A stretch of DNA of 64,000 bases from assembly GCA_937975705.1 (NCBI GenBank), contig CALJTX010000019.1, forward strand, positions 1 through 64,000. Direction: 5' to 3'. The stretch is from an uncultured Flavobacteriia bacterium (GTDB lineage: Bacteria; Bacteroidota; Bacteroidia; Flavobacteriales_D; Crocinitomicaceae). The notes beneath the pieces were generated by a model. The model worked only from the letters and a program-made list of their open reading frames with translations. It made no database searches and was not told the origin of the DNA. The position numbers and the translations under genes are program-made. Positions 44,143 to 51,756 of the stretch are shown here, piece by piece; within the stretch, counting starts at the first letter, position 1; each line of letters opens with the position of its first letter.

Positions 44143-44176
44143 TTGATGCGCCGCGAGGGCGAATTCCTTACCTTTG
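44143..44176 (+). promoter_or_regulatory. Promoter of the yicC operon, placed at the start codon
   Basis: TTG at 44143-44145 and TACCTTTG at 44169-44176 (exact TAnnTTTG) are 23 bases apart. The -7 element ends four bases before the ATG at 44181, so the transcript is probably leaderless. Confidence 0.55.
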
Positions 44177-44180
44177 CATC

Positions 44181-44750
44181 ATGAGTATTGTCAGGAAAAA
44201 TCAAAAGAAGTTGCAAGAAGCTGTCGGCTATCTACAAAAAAAAGACCAGCCTTCTATTACAGCAGCACTTGCCATCTTAAAAGATTACGGTCATCCAACT
44301 GTTCTTTCAGAAGTATTTAATAGTTTGGAAGGTCTTGAACGCCCCGAGCAACAACTTGTTTTAGGCTTTTTAGCTGATATTCAAGATACGGATGCAGTTG
44401 AAGAGTTCATTGCTTACCTTGAAGAGCAAACAGATCCCGCTCAGCGCAAGCTTGTTTTGTCGGCAATCTGGAATTCCAAGTTGCCATTTGATGCACATTT
44501 GCCCTTTTTTGTCATGTTGGCTTCTCAAGGCGATTATCTTGAAGCGTTGGACTGCCTGACCATCATTGAAAACATGTCTGGTCCCTTTGATGAATCTCAG
44601 CTGCTTGAATCTCAACTTTTGCTCAAGGAATATGTCGAAGAGCGCGCACCACAAACCGATCAAAAGGCACAAATTATGAGTGAAATTGCTTGGTTCGTAA
44701 AAGAACAAAACGAAGGCATCGATGCCGACTTACTAATTGACAACGACTAA
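44181..44750 (+). CDS. HEAT-like helical protein of unknown function
   Basis: A 189-residue acidic, helix-rich cytoplasmic protein. Successive helical pairs such as ITAALAILKDYGHPTVLSEV, QLVLGFLADIQDTDAVEEF and RKLVLSAIWNSKLPFD have the look of HEAT or armadillo repeats. Its function is not known. It is the first gene of an operon-like run with yicC, gmk and nadD, and its end overlaps the extreme 5' end of the yicC frame, with the yicC ATG 5 bases past its stop codon. Confidence 0.8.
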   Translation: MSIVRKNQKKLQEAVGYLQKKDQPSITAALAILKDYGHPTVLSEVFNSLEGLERPEQQLVLGFLADIQDTDAVEEFIAYLEEQTDPAQRKLVLSAIWNSKLPFDAHLPFFVMLASQGDYLEALDCLTIIENMSGPFDESQLLESQLLLKEYVEERAPQTDQKAQIMSEIAWFVKEQNEGIDADLLIDND

Positions 44751-44754
44751 CAAC

Positions 44755-45633
44755 ATGACGCAAGTATTGCTGCAATCAATGACCGGATTTGGTAAAGCCA
44801 ACGGACATTTTCAGGATAAAAAAATCTCAGTCGAGGTGCGTTCGCTCAATTCAAAAGGGCTCGACCTCAATCTTAAAATTCCATCGAGCTACCGCGATCT
44901 CGAGTCTCCTATCCGCAAGTTAGTCACTGAAAATCTATTGCGCGGCAAAATGGACCTGGGTATTTATATCGAAAGCCAACAACACCAAGTGGCGGGTCTG
45001 ATCAACGAACAAGTAGCCACTGCGTATTTTGAAAAACTCAAAGCAATCAATGCGAATTGGGGAACCAACACCGAAGACTACCTCGCTTTAGTTTTGCGCA
45101 TGCCAGACGTACTCACTAGCCAATTCGAAGAACTTTCTGAACCTGAAGCTGCATTTATCCTAGACTTAGTGCATCAGGCCTGCACGCAACTCCAAAAATT
45201 CCGCAAACAGGAAGGGCTTGGCTTGGCAACAGACTTACTTGACAACCTCGCCCACATCCAAACCGAACTCAAAGCTATTGTGCCGTTTGAACAAGAGCGC
45301 GTGGCGCAAGTCAAGGAGCGCATTCAGAAAGGATTGGCTTCAATAGACGAAAGCCGTATAGATGCCAATCGCTTGGAACAAGAGATGATTTATTATGTAG
45401 AAAAGCTCGATATTTCAGAAGAAAAACAGCGCTTGCAACAGCACCTCAACTATTTTACAGAAACACTGAATCAAGAAGCTTCGGGCAAAAAACTGGGCTT
45501 TATTGCCCAAGAGATGGGTCGCGAAATCAACACCTTAGGAAGTAAGTGCAATCATTCTGAAATACAACGCAGGGTGGTGATCATGAAAGACCACCTCGAA
45601 AAAATCAAAGAACAGGTCCTCAACGCACTTTAA
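44755..45633 (+). CDS. YicC family endoribonuclease-like protein
   Basis: ATG 44755 gives the start MTQVLLQSMTGFGKA. The 292-residue protein has the YicC N-terminal domain (SMTGFGKA, EVRSLNSKGLDL) and the DUF1732 C-terminal domain (ANRLEQEMIYYVEKLDISEE, HSEIQRRVVIMKDHLEKI). Family members were recently shown to be RNA-cleaving enzymes affecting small RNA turnover. It is followed by gmk one base after its stop, the classic yicC-gmk pairing. It is full length. Confidence 0.94.
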   Translation: MTQVLLQSMTGFGKANGHFQDKKISVEVRSLNSKGLDLNLKIPSSYRDLESPIRKLVTENLLRGKMDLGIYIESQQHQVAGLINEQVATAYFEKLKAINANWGTNTEDYLALVLRMPDVLTSQFEELSEPEAAFILDLVHQACTQLQKFRKQEGLGLATDLLDNLAHIQTELKAIVPFEQERVAQVKERIQKGLASIDESRIDANRLEQEMIYYVEKLDISEEKQRLQQHLNYFTETLNQEASGKKLGFIAQEMGREINTLGSKCNHSEIQRRVVIMKDHLEKIKEQVLNAL

Positions 45634-45634
45634 A

Positions 45635-46204
45635 ATGCTGCATAAAAAAAGTATAGTTATTTCAGCCCCCTCTGGCGCAGGTAAATCTACCATTGTTGGT
45701 GCATTGTTGCGCAAATATCCTCAACTGGAGTTCTCTATTTCTGCTTGTTCAAGAGCCCCTCGCGGACAAGAAAAGGATGGAGTTGACTATTATTTTTTGA
45801 GCCCCGAATCCTTCCAACAACAAATTGAGCAAGGCGCATTTTTTGAATGGGAAGAGGTATACGCAGGGATGTATTACGGCACACTTCAGTCCGAACTTGA
45901 ACGCATTTGGTCTTCTGGTAAAGTCGTCATTTTTGACGTAGATGTCATTGGCGGTTTAAATATCAAGGATAAACTACAGGCAACTGCGGTTTCTATTTTT
46001 ATTCAGCCACCAAGTATACAAGTGCTTGAGCAAAGACTGCGCAAACGCCAGACCGACACCGAAGATAAAATACAGTTGCGCTTGGCCAAAGCTTCGGAGG
46101 AGTTGAGCCATGCCAAAGACTTTGATTATGTGGTTGTCAATGACGACCTCACAAAAGCGATCGAAGAAGTAGAACGCATCGTTGAGCAAATGATTCATTC
46201 ATGA
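45635..46204 (+). CDS. gmk: Guanylate kinase
   Basis: A 189-residue enzyme that phosphorylates GMP to GDP with ATP. The P-loop is SAPSGAGKST, followed by the GMP-binding ACSRAPRGQEKDGVDYYFL region, FFEWEEVYAGMYYGT, and the lid RKRQTDTEDKIQLRL. Length is normal. It lies between yicC and nadD, overlapping the nadD start by 4 bases in ATGA, so translation of the two is coupled. Confidence 0.97.
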   Translation: MLHKKSIVISAPSGAGKSTIVGALLRKYPQLEFSISACSRAPRGQEKDGVDYYFLSPESFQQQIEQGAFFEWEEVYAGMYYGTLQSELERIWSSGKVVIFDVDVIGGLNIKDKLQATAVSIFIQPPSIQVLEQRLRKRQTDTEDKIQLRLAKASEELSHAKDFDYVVVNDDLTKAIEEVERIVEQMIHS

Positions 46205-46797
46205 AGATAGGCCTGTTTTTTGGTACTTTCAATCCTATTCATGTGGGGCACCTGATCATTGCCAACCATATGGCACAGCACGCAACCATTGATCAGGTCT
46301 GGTTCGTTGTAACGCCGCATAATCCGCACAAAGAGAAAGCGACTTTACTCGCAGATCACCTGCGCTTAGACATGGTTCGAGACGCCATTTTTGACGCTCC
46401 TCATCTCAAAGCGAGTGATATCGAATTTCATTTGCCCAAGCCCAACTACACGATCTCTACACTTACTCATTTACAAGAAAAGTATCCTCAGGATGAATTT
46501 TGCTTGCTGCTCGGCGAAGACAACCTGCGCTCATTTCACAAGTGGTATAACTGGGAACAAATTGTAGCCAAGCATCAAATTTTTGTGTACCCACGCTTGA
46601 AAGAAGAGGCCACTGAAAGCCAACCAAATCCGTTGCTTGTATCGCATTCAAATATTGAATTTGTCCATGACGTGCCTATTTTAGGCATTAGTGCGAGTTA
46701 TGTCCGCAAGCGCTTAGCAGCGGGTAAAGATTGCTCCTTTTTGCTAACGGAGCCAGTTATCAAATTTATTTCCAACAGAGGCCTGTATCAAAATTAA
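46201..46797 (+). CDS. nadD: Nicotinate-nucleotide adenylyltransferase
   Basis: A 198-residue nucleotidyltransferase of NAD synthesis that converts nicotinate mononucleotide to deamido-NAD. The conserved start GLFFGTFNPIHVGHLIIAN contains the (H/T)xGH motif, and the C-terminal signature is ISASYVRKRLAAGKD (ISxxxxR). Length fits NadD. It is the last gene of the HEAT-like/yicC/gmk/nadD unit and ends close to a terminator hairpin. Confidence 0.96.
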   Translation: MKIGLFFGTFNPIHVGHLIIANHMAQHATIDQVWFVVTPHNPHKEKATLLADHLRLDMVRDAIFDAPHLKASDIEFHLPKPNYTISTLTHLQEKYPQDEFCLLLGEDNLRSFHKWYNWEQIVAKHQIFVYPRLKEEATESQPNPLLVSHSNIEFVHDVPILGISASYVRKRLAAGKDCSFLLTEPVIKFISNRGLYQN

Positions 46798-46802
46798 AGC
46801 AC

Positions 46803-46827
46803 AAAAAAAGGGGAGTTGCCTCCCCTT
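46803..46827 (-). terminator. Intrinsic terminator between nadD and the type A cargo gene
   Basis: AAGGGGAG (46808-46815) and CTCCCCTT (46820-46827) form an 8-bp stem with a TTGC loop. Read on the minus strand a T-run (46809-46803) follows, so it mainly ends the minus-strand gene. On the plus strand only scattered Ts follow, so it may also stop nadD weakly. Confidence 0.85.
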
Positions 46828-46847
46828 GTTCAGTTTGTGTTTTTGGC

Positions 46848-47594
46848 TTAAAGCTTCACAAATTTTTGTTGTTGTGTACCAAAGGTATCGGTAAGCTCGA
46901 TGAGGTAGCTACCGCTAGCCAATTTATTAAGGTCAAAAGTAACGGTGCTTGCATTGGTTTGAAGCACTTCTATTGTTTTGCCTGAAAGGTCGCGTAGTGT
47001 GACAACAGATGCTCCACCTGCAAACAAACCAGATACTTCAATAGTAGAAGTAGCAGGGTTTGGTTGTAAGCTAAGCGGATTGATCACTTGATTGATTACG
47101 CCTCCTGAACCCACTACAATTTTGTAGCCGTCAAAAGAAACAGTTTGCGTAACGGGCGTTGGCGGCAAACCAGGGAAAAGCACAACTAATACGGTTGCAG
47201 TGATATCGACAGTGACTGGAAATACAGCTACTGAGTCTGTGGTGCCATAAAGGTTTGCGCAGCCGTTGGCTCCGCCAAGGTAGGTACAGTTTGAAACATT
47301 ACACGCGAAATCAAATCCTGGAGGTAGGCCTTGAACGGCATCAATTGTAAATTGTTGGATTACGGAACCTACAAACTGACCACTTGGATCGATTTCGGCT
47401 GTAACTGTTGAGGGCACTTTGAAGTTGATATCTGTGGAGTAGGCCACGTTGGGAAGTGCAGGTGGAAGGTTTTGTGTGGTGTCTGGCCAAATGCCGTAGG
47501 TGGAATCTACGAAGTTGGTGCCGGGTGTGCAAGATTGACCCCAAGAAAGGGCGTAAGTAGTTGCAAATAAAGCAGAAAGTAAGAGTTTTTTCAT
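46848..47594 (-). CDS. Secreted protein with type A T9SS sorting domain
   Basis: A 248-residue protein with a signal peptide (ending LSWGQ). The middle holds a Cys-containing beta-rich segment (CTPGTNFVDSTYG, FACNVSNCTYLGGANGC) with several candidate disulfides. The C-terminal 70 residues are a type A T9SS domain: INPLSLQPNPATSTIEVSG, VVTLRDLSGKTIEVL, KLASGSYLIEL and the end KFVKL. The passenger part matches no family I can name. It is transcribed alone and ends at a strong hairpin terminator. Confidence 0.85.
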   Translation of the reverse strand: MKKLLLSALFATTYALSWGQSCTPGTNFVDSTYGIWPDTTQNLPPALPNVAYSTDINFKVPSTVTAEIDPSGQFVGSVIQQFTIDAVQGLPPGFDFACNVSNCTYLGGANGCANLYGTTDSVAVFPVTVDITATVLVVLFPGLPPTPVTQTVSFDGYKIVVGSGGVINQVINPLSLQPNPATSTIEVSGLFAGGASVVTLRDLSGKTIEVLQTNASTVTFDLNKLASGSYLIELTDTFGTQQQKFVKL

Positions 47595-47679
47595 GGTATG
47601 AGTTTAAAGATTCTAGGCTAAAAGTACTATAATTTTTATTTTAATTCTACCGTAAATTTACTTATGGCCCCTCAATTTT

Positions 47680-47707
47680 TTGCAATCCGCTGCTTTGGCT
47701 ACCTTTG
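47680..47707 (+). promoter_or_regulatory. Promoter of the DUF4286-rsmA unit, likely leaderless
   Basis: TTG at 47680-47682 and TACCTTTG at 47700-47707 (exact TAnnTTTG) are 17 bases apart. The ATG at 47712 follows after only four bases, so transcription should start at or beside the start codon. Confidence 0.65.
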
Positions 47708-47711
47708 CACT

Positions 47712-48026
47712 ATGGTATTATACAATGTAACGGTCAGTATTGACCAAGCGGTGGAGCACGAGTGGTTGGCCTACATGAGAGGCAAGCATATTCAAGATGT
47801 GCTCAACACAGGTTGCTTTTTAGAATGCCGCTTTTCTCGGGTAAATGGCGAAGAAGATGGCGGTTGTACGTATTCAGTCATGTATTTGGCCAAAGATCAA
47901 GAAACCCTCGATCAATATCAAGCCCAATTTGCTCCTGCGCTCCAGCAAGACCACGCGCTGCATTTCCAAGGCAAGTTTGCCGCTTTTCGCACCACCCTCA
48001 CGCTTATTGAAGCTTTCAAGCAATGA
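47712..48026 (+). CDS. DUF4286 family protein
   Basis: A 104-residue protein of the DUF4286 family, with ferredoxin-like alternation of strands and helices (MVLYNVTVSIDQAVEHEWL, YSVMYLAKDQETLDQY). The ATG at 47712 is supported by the promoter ending four bases before it; the open frame extends 48 bases further but without resemblance. The function is unknown. Its stop overlaps the rsmA start (ATGA), so it is coupled to rRNA modification. Confidence 0.9.
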   Translation: MVLYNVTVSIDQAVEHEWLAYMRGKHIQDVLNTGCFLECRFSRVNGEEDGGCTYSVMYLAKDQETLDQYQAQFAPALQQDHALHFQGKFAAFRTTLTLIEAFKQ

Positions 48027-48811
48027 TTGTAAAGCCTAAAAAACAGCTCGGTCAGCACTTTCTCAAGGATGCCGGCACTTGTCAGAAGATTGCCAATCAA
48101 GTCATCTGGACAGACCAAACGCGAAAAGTGCTTGAAATTGGCCCCGGAATGGGCGCCTTGAGTAAATACCTTTGGGAAATACCTGAAATAGACTTATGGC
48201 TACTAGATGTCGATATTGAGTCTATAGATTATTTGCGTGCTACATATCCTGCGCAGTCTGAGCGCATCCTATTTGGTGACTTCCTGCGCTTGAATCCGGC
48301 AGAATTGTTTGGCGATGCTGCATTTATTGTGGTAGGTAATTTCCCTTACAATATTTCCTCGCAAATTCTATTTAAGTGCTTAGAGTACCGCAATCAGGTG
48401 CCGCAAATTATGGGCATGTTTCAAAAAGAAGTGGCGGTAAGAGTGGCGCAAAAGCCTGGATCAAAAGAATACGGGATCATCAGTGTACTTTTGCAAACCT
48501 ATTATGATATCCATTACTGTTTTACAGTAGACGAACACGTTTTTATTCCGCCACCAAAAGTAAAAAGTGGTGTCATTCGCTGCATCCGCAATGAACGCAC
48601 TTCGCTTCCCTGCGATGAGAAGCTGTATTTTCAAGTTGTCAAAGTCGCTTTCAACCAAAGACGTAAAACGCTGCGCAATTCTTTGCGGGTGTTGTTAAAA
48701 GATGCGCCTTTGCCAGCAAAATTTGAGCAACAACGCCCAGAGCGCTTGAGTGTAGAAGATTTTATCGAATTGACCTGTTTTATTGAGCAGCTAACCCCTA
48801 ATATGGACTAA
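48023..48811 (+). CDS. rsmA: 16S rRNA dimethyladenosine transferase (KsgA)
   Basis: A 262-residue SAM-dependent methyltransferase that dimethylates two adjacent adenines near the 3' end of 16S rRNA during small-subunit maturation. The opening KKQLGQHFLKDAGTCQKI, SAM motif LEIGPGMGALSKYL, catalytic NFPYNIS and the VFIPPPKVKSGVI region are all present. It is full length. It is translated together with the DUF4286 gene and its end overlaps the convergent MORN-type gene by 14 bases. Confidence 0.96.
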   Translation: MIVKPKKQLGQHFLKDAGTCQKIANQVIWTDQTRKVLEIGPGMGALSKYLWEIPEIDLWLLDVDIESIDYLRATYPAQSERILFGDFLRLNPAELFGDAAFIVVGNFPYNISSQILFKCLEYRNQVPQIMGMFQKEVAVRVAQKPGSKEYGIISVLLQTYYDIHYCFTVDEHVFIPPPKVKSGVIRCIRNERTSLPCDEKLYFQVVKVAFNQRRKTLRNSLRVLLKDAPLPAKFEQQRPERLSVEDFIELTCFIEQLTPNMD

Positions 48812-50507
48812 AGCTATCTTCGCCTTGTGCGCCGAGCTCTTTCCCCATTCGGAACATTTTTTTACTGATCAGCTGTCCATTTTCGTTGAAGGCATAAAAC
48901 GGACCATCTTTGAGACCATGTTTGTAATGGATTTCATATACGAGTCTGCCATAGCGATCGTATTGCTTGAAAACGCCGTGTAATCTGCCGTATTGATACT
49001 GGGCTACAATAGTTGGCACTACGCCTCCTGGATAATAGTTGGTCCAGGTACCGTGCTTGAGTCCGTGGTAATATTTACCCGTTTCTTTGATTTGGAAATC
49101 TACTTGTGAATACGCCTCATAGGATCCGTGAAAGTCGCTTACTGTTTCTTTGAGCCCCATAATAGCCATGCCATCAGCTACGTTCTTTTGGGTGAAAACT
49201 TTATAGTGTTGTTTCTCTTTGATCCGGCCATTGTTAAAATAGCTGACCCATTCACCCACTTTATGGTCAGCTTTGTATGTTCCTTTGAGCTTGAGTACGC
49301 CATCGGGCGCATATGACTCCCAGGCACCATCGAGAAGGCCTTCATGAAAAGTGGTTTTGTCTTTGAGTCGACCGCTTTCCCAGTAATTGAGCCATTCGCC
49401 TTCTTCTTTTCCGTTCGTGTAGCGACCGGTCATTAATAGCGTGGAGTCTTCATACCAAGTTTGCCAAGTACCGGTGCGCAAATCATTGAGGTAACTGCCC
49501 GTTCGATACAACGCACCATTTGGATAATAGTAAGTCCAATTGCCGCTGCGCAAGTCTGCTTTGAAGTGTGCAATATAAGAAAGCTGTCCGTTTGAGAAAT
49601 AATAATGCCAAATGCTATCTTGTTTCCCTTTGTCAAAATAGCCTTCCATATCCAACTTACCCTCTTCTGCAAACCACTTCCATTTTTGGGTTTTTAAACC
49701 CATTTCGTAGTGGCCAAAAGTAAGCGTGTCTGTCTCGTTGGCCATCACAAGATAAACGCCATTCAAGGAATCGGCACTGTAGGCCACTCGTTTTTCTAGT
49801 ATGCCGTCAAAACGGTAAAATTCCCAAATGCCATCTTTTTTGCCTTTTTGAAATGCGCCGCCAACAGATAAAACGCCATTGGCTGTGCGCTCCTCAAACG
49901 GACCGGTTTTTAAACCATCTTGAAAAGTGTATAATTCCTTGACGGTGCCATCTACAAAATAGTTGATGATTTGCCCATTGCCGTCTTTGATCGTTTGTTG
50001 GTGGTTGCCGTCTTCTTTCCAATAAGCTTGTAGGTAAACGGTGTCGTTTTGAACCCTTTCAATTGATTTAGGATGCCCGTCGGCGTAGAAATACTCCCAA
50101 ATCCCGACAGGGCTCCCTAGTTCAAATTGTCCACGAACTTGAATTTTACCATCAGAAGTATATTCACGGTAAATAGAGTCAGGGACATTAAACTTGAAAT
50201 AGGATTCTTGTTTCAATTGTTTGTTGGGGTAGTAAAAGCTGCGTTTGCCGTGGAGCCGATTGCGATAATATGTAGCTTCTTCCTCTAAAATCCCGTCGTA
50301 AGAATAAAAGAGCCATTTGCCGTGCTTTTCTGTTGTCTGAGGAGTGGCGACACTCGTAAAATAGGCGCCATAGCCCTGCACGTGTTTATTTTGTGCATCC
50401 CAGAAAATGCGCACTTTGGGGCTGAGGTTTTCTTTGAGCACCTTTACGTCTTGTCCGAGAACAGCGCCGAATAGACATACGAATAAGACAAATAGTATTG
50501 AGCGCAT
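48798..50507 (-). CDS. Exported MORN-type repeat protein (YwqK-like)
   Basis: The start at ATG 50507 gives a signal peptide MRSILFVLFVCLFGAVLGQ. The 569-residue protein consists of about 20 repeats of the MORN_2 kind, of the form GxWxxYxxDGxL..E..Y..G, for example GKWLFYSYDGILEEEATYY, GIWEYFYADGHPKSIERV and GEWLNYWESGRLKDKTTF. Similar Bacteroidota proteins are often annotated as YwqK antitoxin-like by homology to these repeats, but there is no toxin gene nearby. The protein forms an extended beta structure outside the cytoplasmic membrane. The role is unknown. Confidence 0.88.
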   Translation of the reverse strand: MRSILFVLFVCLFGAVLGQDVKVLKENLSPKVRIFWDAQNKHVQGYGAYFTSVATPQTTEKHGKWLFYSYDGILEEEATYYRNRLHGKRSFYYPNKQLKQESYFKFNVPDSIYREYTSDGKIQVRGQFELGSPVGIWEYFYADGHPKSIERVQNDTVYLQAYWKEDGNHQQTIKDGNGQIINYFVDGTVKELYTFQDGLKTGPFEERTANGVLSVGGAFQKGKKDGIWEFYRFDGILEKRVAYSADSLNGVYLVMANETDTLTFGHYEMGLKTQKWKWFAEEGKLDMEGYFDKGKQDSIWHYYFSNGQLSYIAHFKADLRSGNWTYYYPNGALYRTGSYLNDLRTGTWQTWYEDSTLLMTGRYTNGKEEGEWLNYWESGRLKDKTTFHEGLLDGAWESYAPDGVLKLKGTYKADHKVGEWVSYFNNGRIKEKQHYKVFTQKNVADGMAIMGLKETVSDFHGSYEAYSQVDFQIKETGKYYHGLKHGTWTNYYPGGVVPTIVAQYQYGRLHGVFKQYDRYGRLVYEIHYKHGLKDGPFYAFNENGQLISKKMFRMGKELGAQGEDSFSPY

Positions 50508-50514
50508 ATTAGAC

Positions 50515-51177
50515 TTAGAAAATAACGCGGAAAATGAAAAATAGGCCAAAACCAATAAAGACACTTCCAATCAATTTGTTGAGCAAATTAAGCAGGCGAT
50601 GCGTGACTAAATTGCGGATTCGTTTGGCGGTCACAATTTTGAGAATGTCAAAAGAAATGAAGGTGGCCAGGATAATACCTAAGTATAAAAACAAGAAGCC
50701 ATTGCTGTCGTCGGAGCTTTCTCGTTTGGCTACTGAAGCCACACTTAGCCAATAAAAAATGACAAGCGGATTGGCAAAATTGAGCAAGAATCCTTTGGCA
50801 ATCATGAGCCCAAAGTTCTTTTTTGGGTCTTTACTTTCTTTGAGATGGTATTTTTCAGTGACTTCTTCTAGTTCTTGGTCGCCGTTGTGCATTTTTGATT
50901 TCTTGAACAAATTGACAATTCCAAAAGTGATAAAAATGAGCCCGCCAAGTACATCAAAAAGTTCTTTGTTCTTGCCAGTGAGTAAAGAATTGATCTGTTC
51001 AACAAACAGTACAGATAAGAGAATGTATACGATATCGCTGAGCATAACGCCAAAATCTATGGCCAAAGCACTTCTGATGCCTTTGGTAATGCTGTTCTCA
51101 AGCAAAACAAAAAACACAGGTCCTGGAATCAGAGATAAGATCAGGCCGATAGAAAACGCGTGGAATACTATATCCAT
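50515..51177 (-). CDS. LysE family translocator
   Basis: A 220-residue membrane protein with six predicted helices. The N-terminal FSIGLILSLIPGPVFFVLLEN and later MIAKGFLLNFANPLVIFYWL are the two conserved regions of the LysE/RhtB amino-acid exporter family. The proline-containing helix starts (IPGP and NP) are intact. The cytoplasmic loop (about 110-135) is unusually charged. The substrate cannot be predicted. It starts with a promoter whose -7 element lies four bases before the ATG, and the MORN-type gene follows 7 bases after its stop. Confidence 0.9.
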   Translation of the reverse strand: MDIVFHAFSIGLILSLIPGPVFFVLLENSITKGIRSALAIDFGVMLSDIVYILLSVLFVEQINSLLTGKNKELFDVLGGLIFITFGIVNLFKKSKMHNGDQELEEVTEKYHLKESKDPKKNFGLMIAKGFLLNFANPLVIFYWLSVASVAKRESSDDSNGFLFLYLGIILATFISFDILKIVTAKRIRNLVTHRLLNLLNKLIGSVFIGFGLFFIFRVIF

Positions 51178-51181
51178 TGAA

Positions 51182-51216
51182 CAAAAATAGCTTTTAATGT
51201 GCTAGAAATGCTTCAA
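51182..51216 (-). promoter_or_regulatory. Promoter of the LysE gene, likely leaderless
   Basis: On the minus strand TATTTTTG (51189-51182) is an exact TAnnTTTG, four bases before the ATG at 51177. A TTG (51216-51214) lies 24 bases upstream, slightly beyond the usual spacing. Confidence 0.5.
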
Positions 51217-51263
51217 GTGTACTAATGTTACGGACAGCGCGATGTTTATTTCGGGAAATGCAC

Positions 51264-51271
51264 TAAATTTG
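51264..51271 (+). promoter_or_regulatory. Predicted -7 element of the 119-residue protein gene
   Basis: TAAATTTG matches TAnnTTTG exactly, 18 bases before the ATG at 51290. No exact -33 TTG is seen at the normal distance. Confidence 0.45.
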
Positions 51272-51289
51272 TTGCTCAATTAAGAGAAC

Positions 51290-51649
51290 ATGAAAACTTT
51301 GCGCGCCAATCAAAAACTTGAACAAATCATCGCTAATATCGAAAAAGAGGGCCTAGAAGCTCCCAAATTGATAGAAGACCTCAAAGAACTCAGAGAAATG
51401 GCTTTGCTCGAACAAGACCCATTGGTGGTAAAGTCTTTGCGCCTGACTTATGAGTTTCTTCAAGAAAACGAATGCTTTGATGTAGAAGCACAATACGAAG
51501 AAGATGAAGAAGGTAACGAGTATCCTATCGAAATCGAAGACAAAGAAAACCTGCTGTATTTCTTGAACCTTCTCAAAAATGCCGAGCATAAAATCAACCG
51601 CGAAGAAATCAAAGATTACCGTTCAGCACTCAAATTAGAATTGTATTAA
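51290..51649 (+). CDS. Small acidic helical protein of unknown function
   Basis: A 119-residue cytoplasmic protein, mostly helical and acidic, with no signal peptide. It contains an acidic patch (YEEDEEGNEYPIEIEDKE) flanked by helices (LIEDLKELREMALLEQDPLV, LLYFLNLLKNAEHKINREEI). I have the impression that it is conserved in Bacteroidota but cannot name a family. It has its own promoter and is followed by a long imperfect hairpin and a terminator. Confidence 0.8.
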   Translation: MKTLRANQKLEQIIANIEKEGLEAPKLIEDLKELREMALLEQDPLVVKSLRLTYEFLQENECFDVEAQYEEDEEGNEYPIEIEDKENLLYFLNLLKNAEHKINREEIKDYRSALKLELY

Positions 51650-51651
51650 GC

Positions 51652-51710
51652 AACCAATGAACTACATGACTCGTCTCGTATAAAAGAGCAAGTCATTGTT
51701 CATTTTGGTT
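51652..51710 (+). repeat. Long imperfect hairpin downstream of the 119-residue protein gene
   Basis: Two arms read toward each other: AACCAA-TGAAC-ATGACT-CTC on the left, and GAG-AGTCAT-GTTCA-TTGGTT on the right, around a loop GTATAAAA. About 20 base pairs form, interrupted by small bulges. It begins two bases after the stop codon and lies 15 bases before a terminator. It could stabilise the mRNA 3' end, be a small RNA, or be a remnant of a mobile element. Confidence 0.6.
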
Positions 51711-51725
51711 TTAATTATCTTGCAG

Positions 51726-51756
51726 AAAAACCTGGAATTACCTTCCAGGTTTTTTT
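51726..51756. terminator. Bidirectional terminator between convergent genes
   Basis: AACCTGGAA (51729-51737) and TTCCAGGTT (51743-51751) form a 9-bp stem with loop TTACC. An A-run stands on the left and a T-run (51750-51756) on the right, so it can stop transcripts from both sides. The T-run touches the stop codon of the AddB-like gene. Confidence 0.9.

Noticed and set aside
48798..50507. Toxin-antitoxin system suggested by YwqK-like repeats
   Set aside because: The similarity is limited to MORN-type repeats, the protein has a signal peptide, and no toxin-like gene is adjacent.
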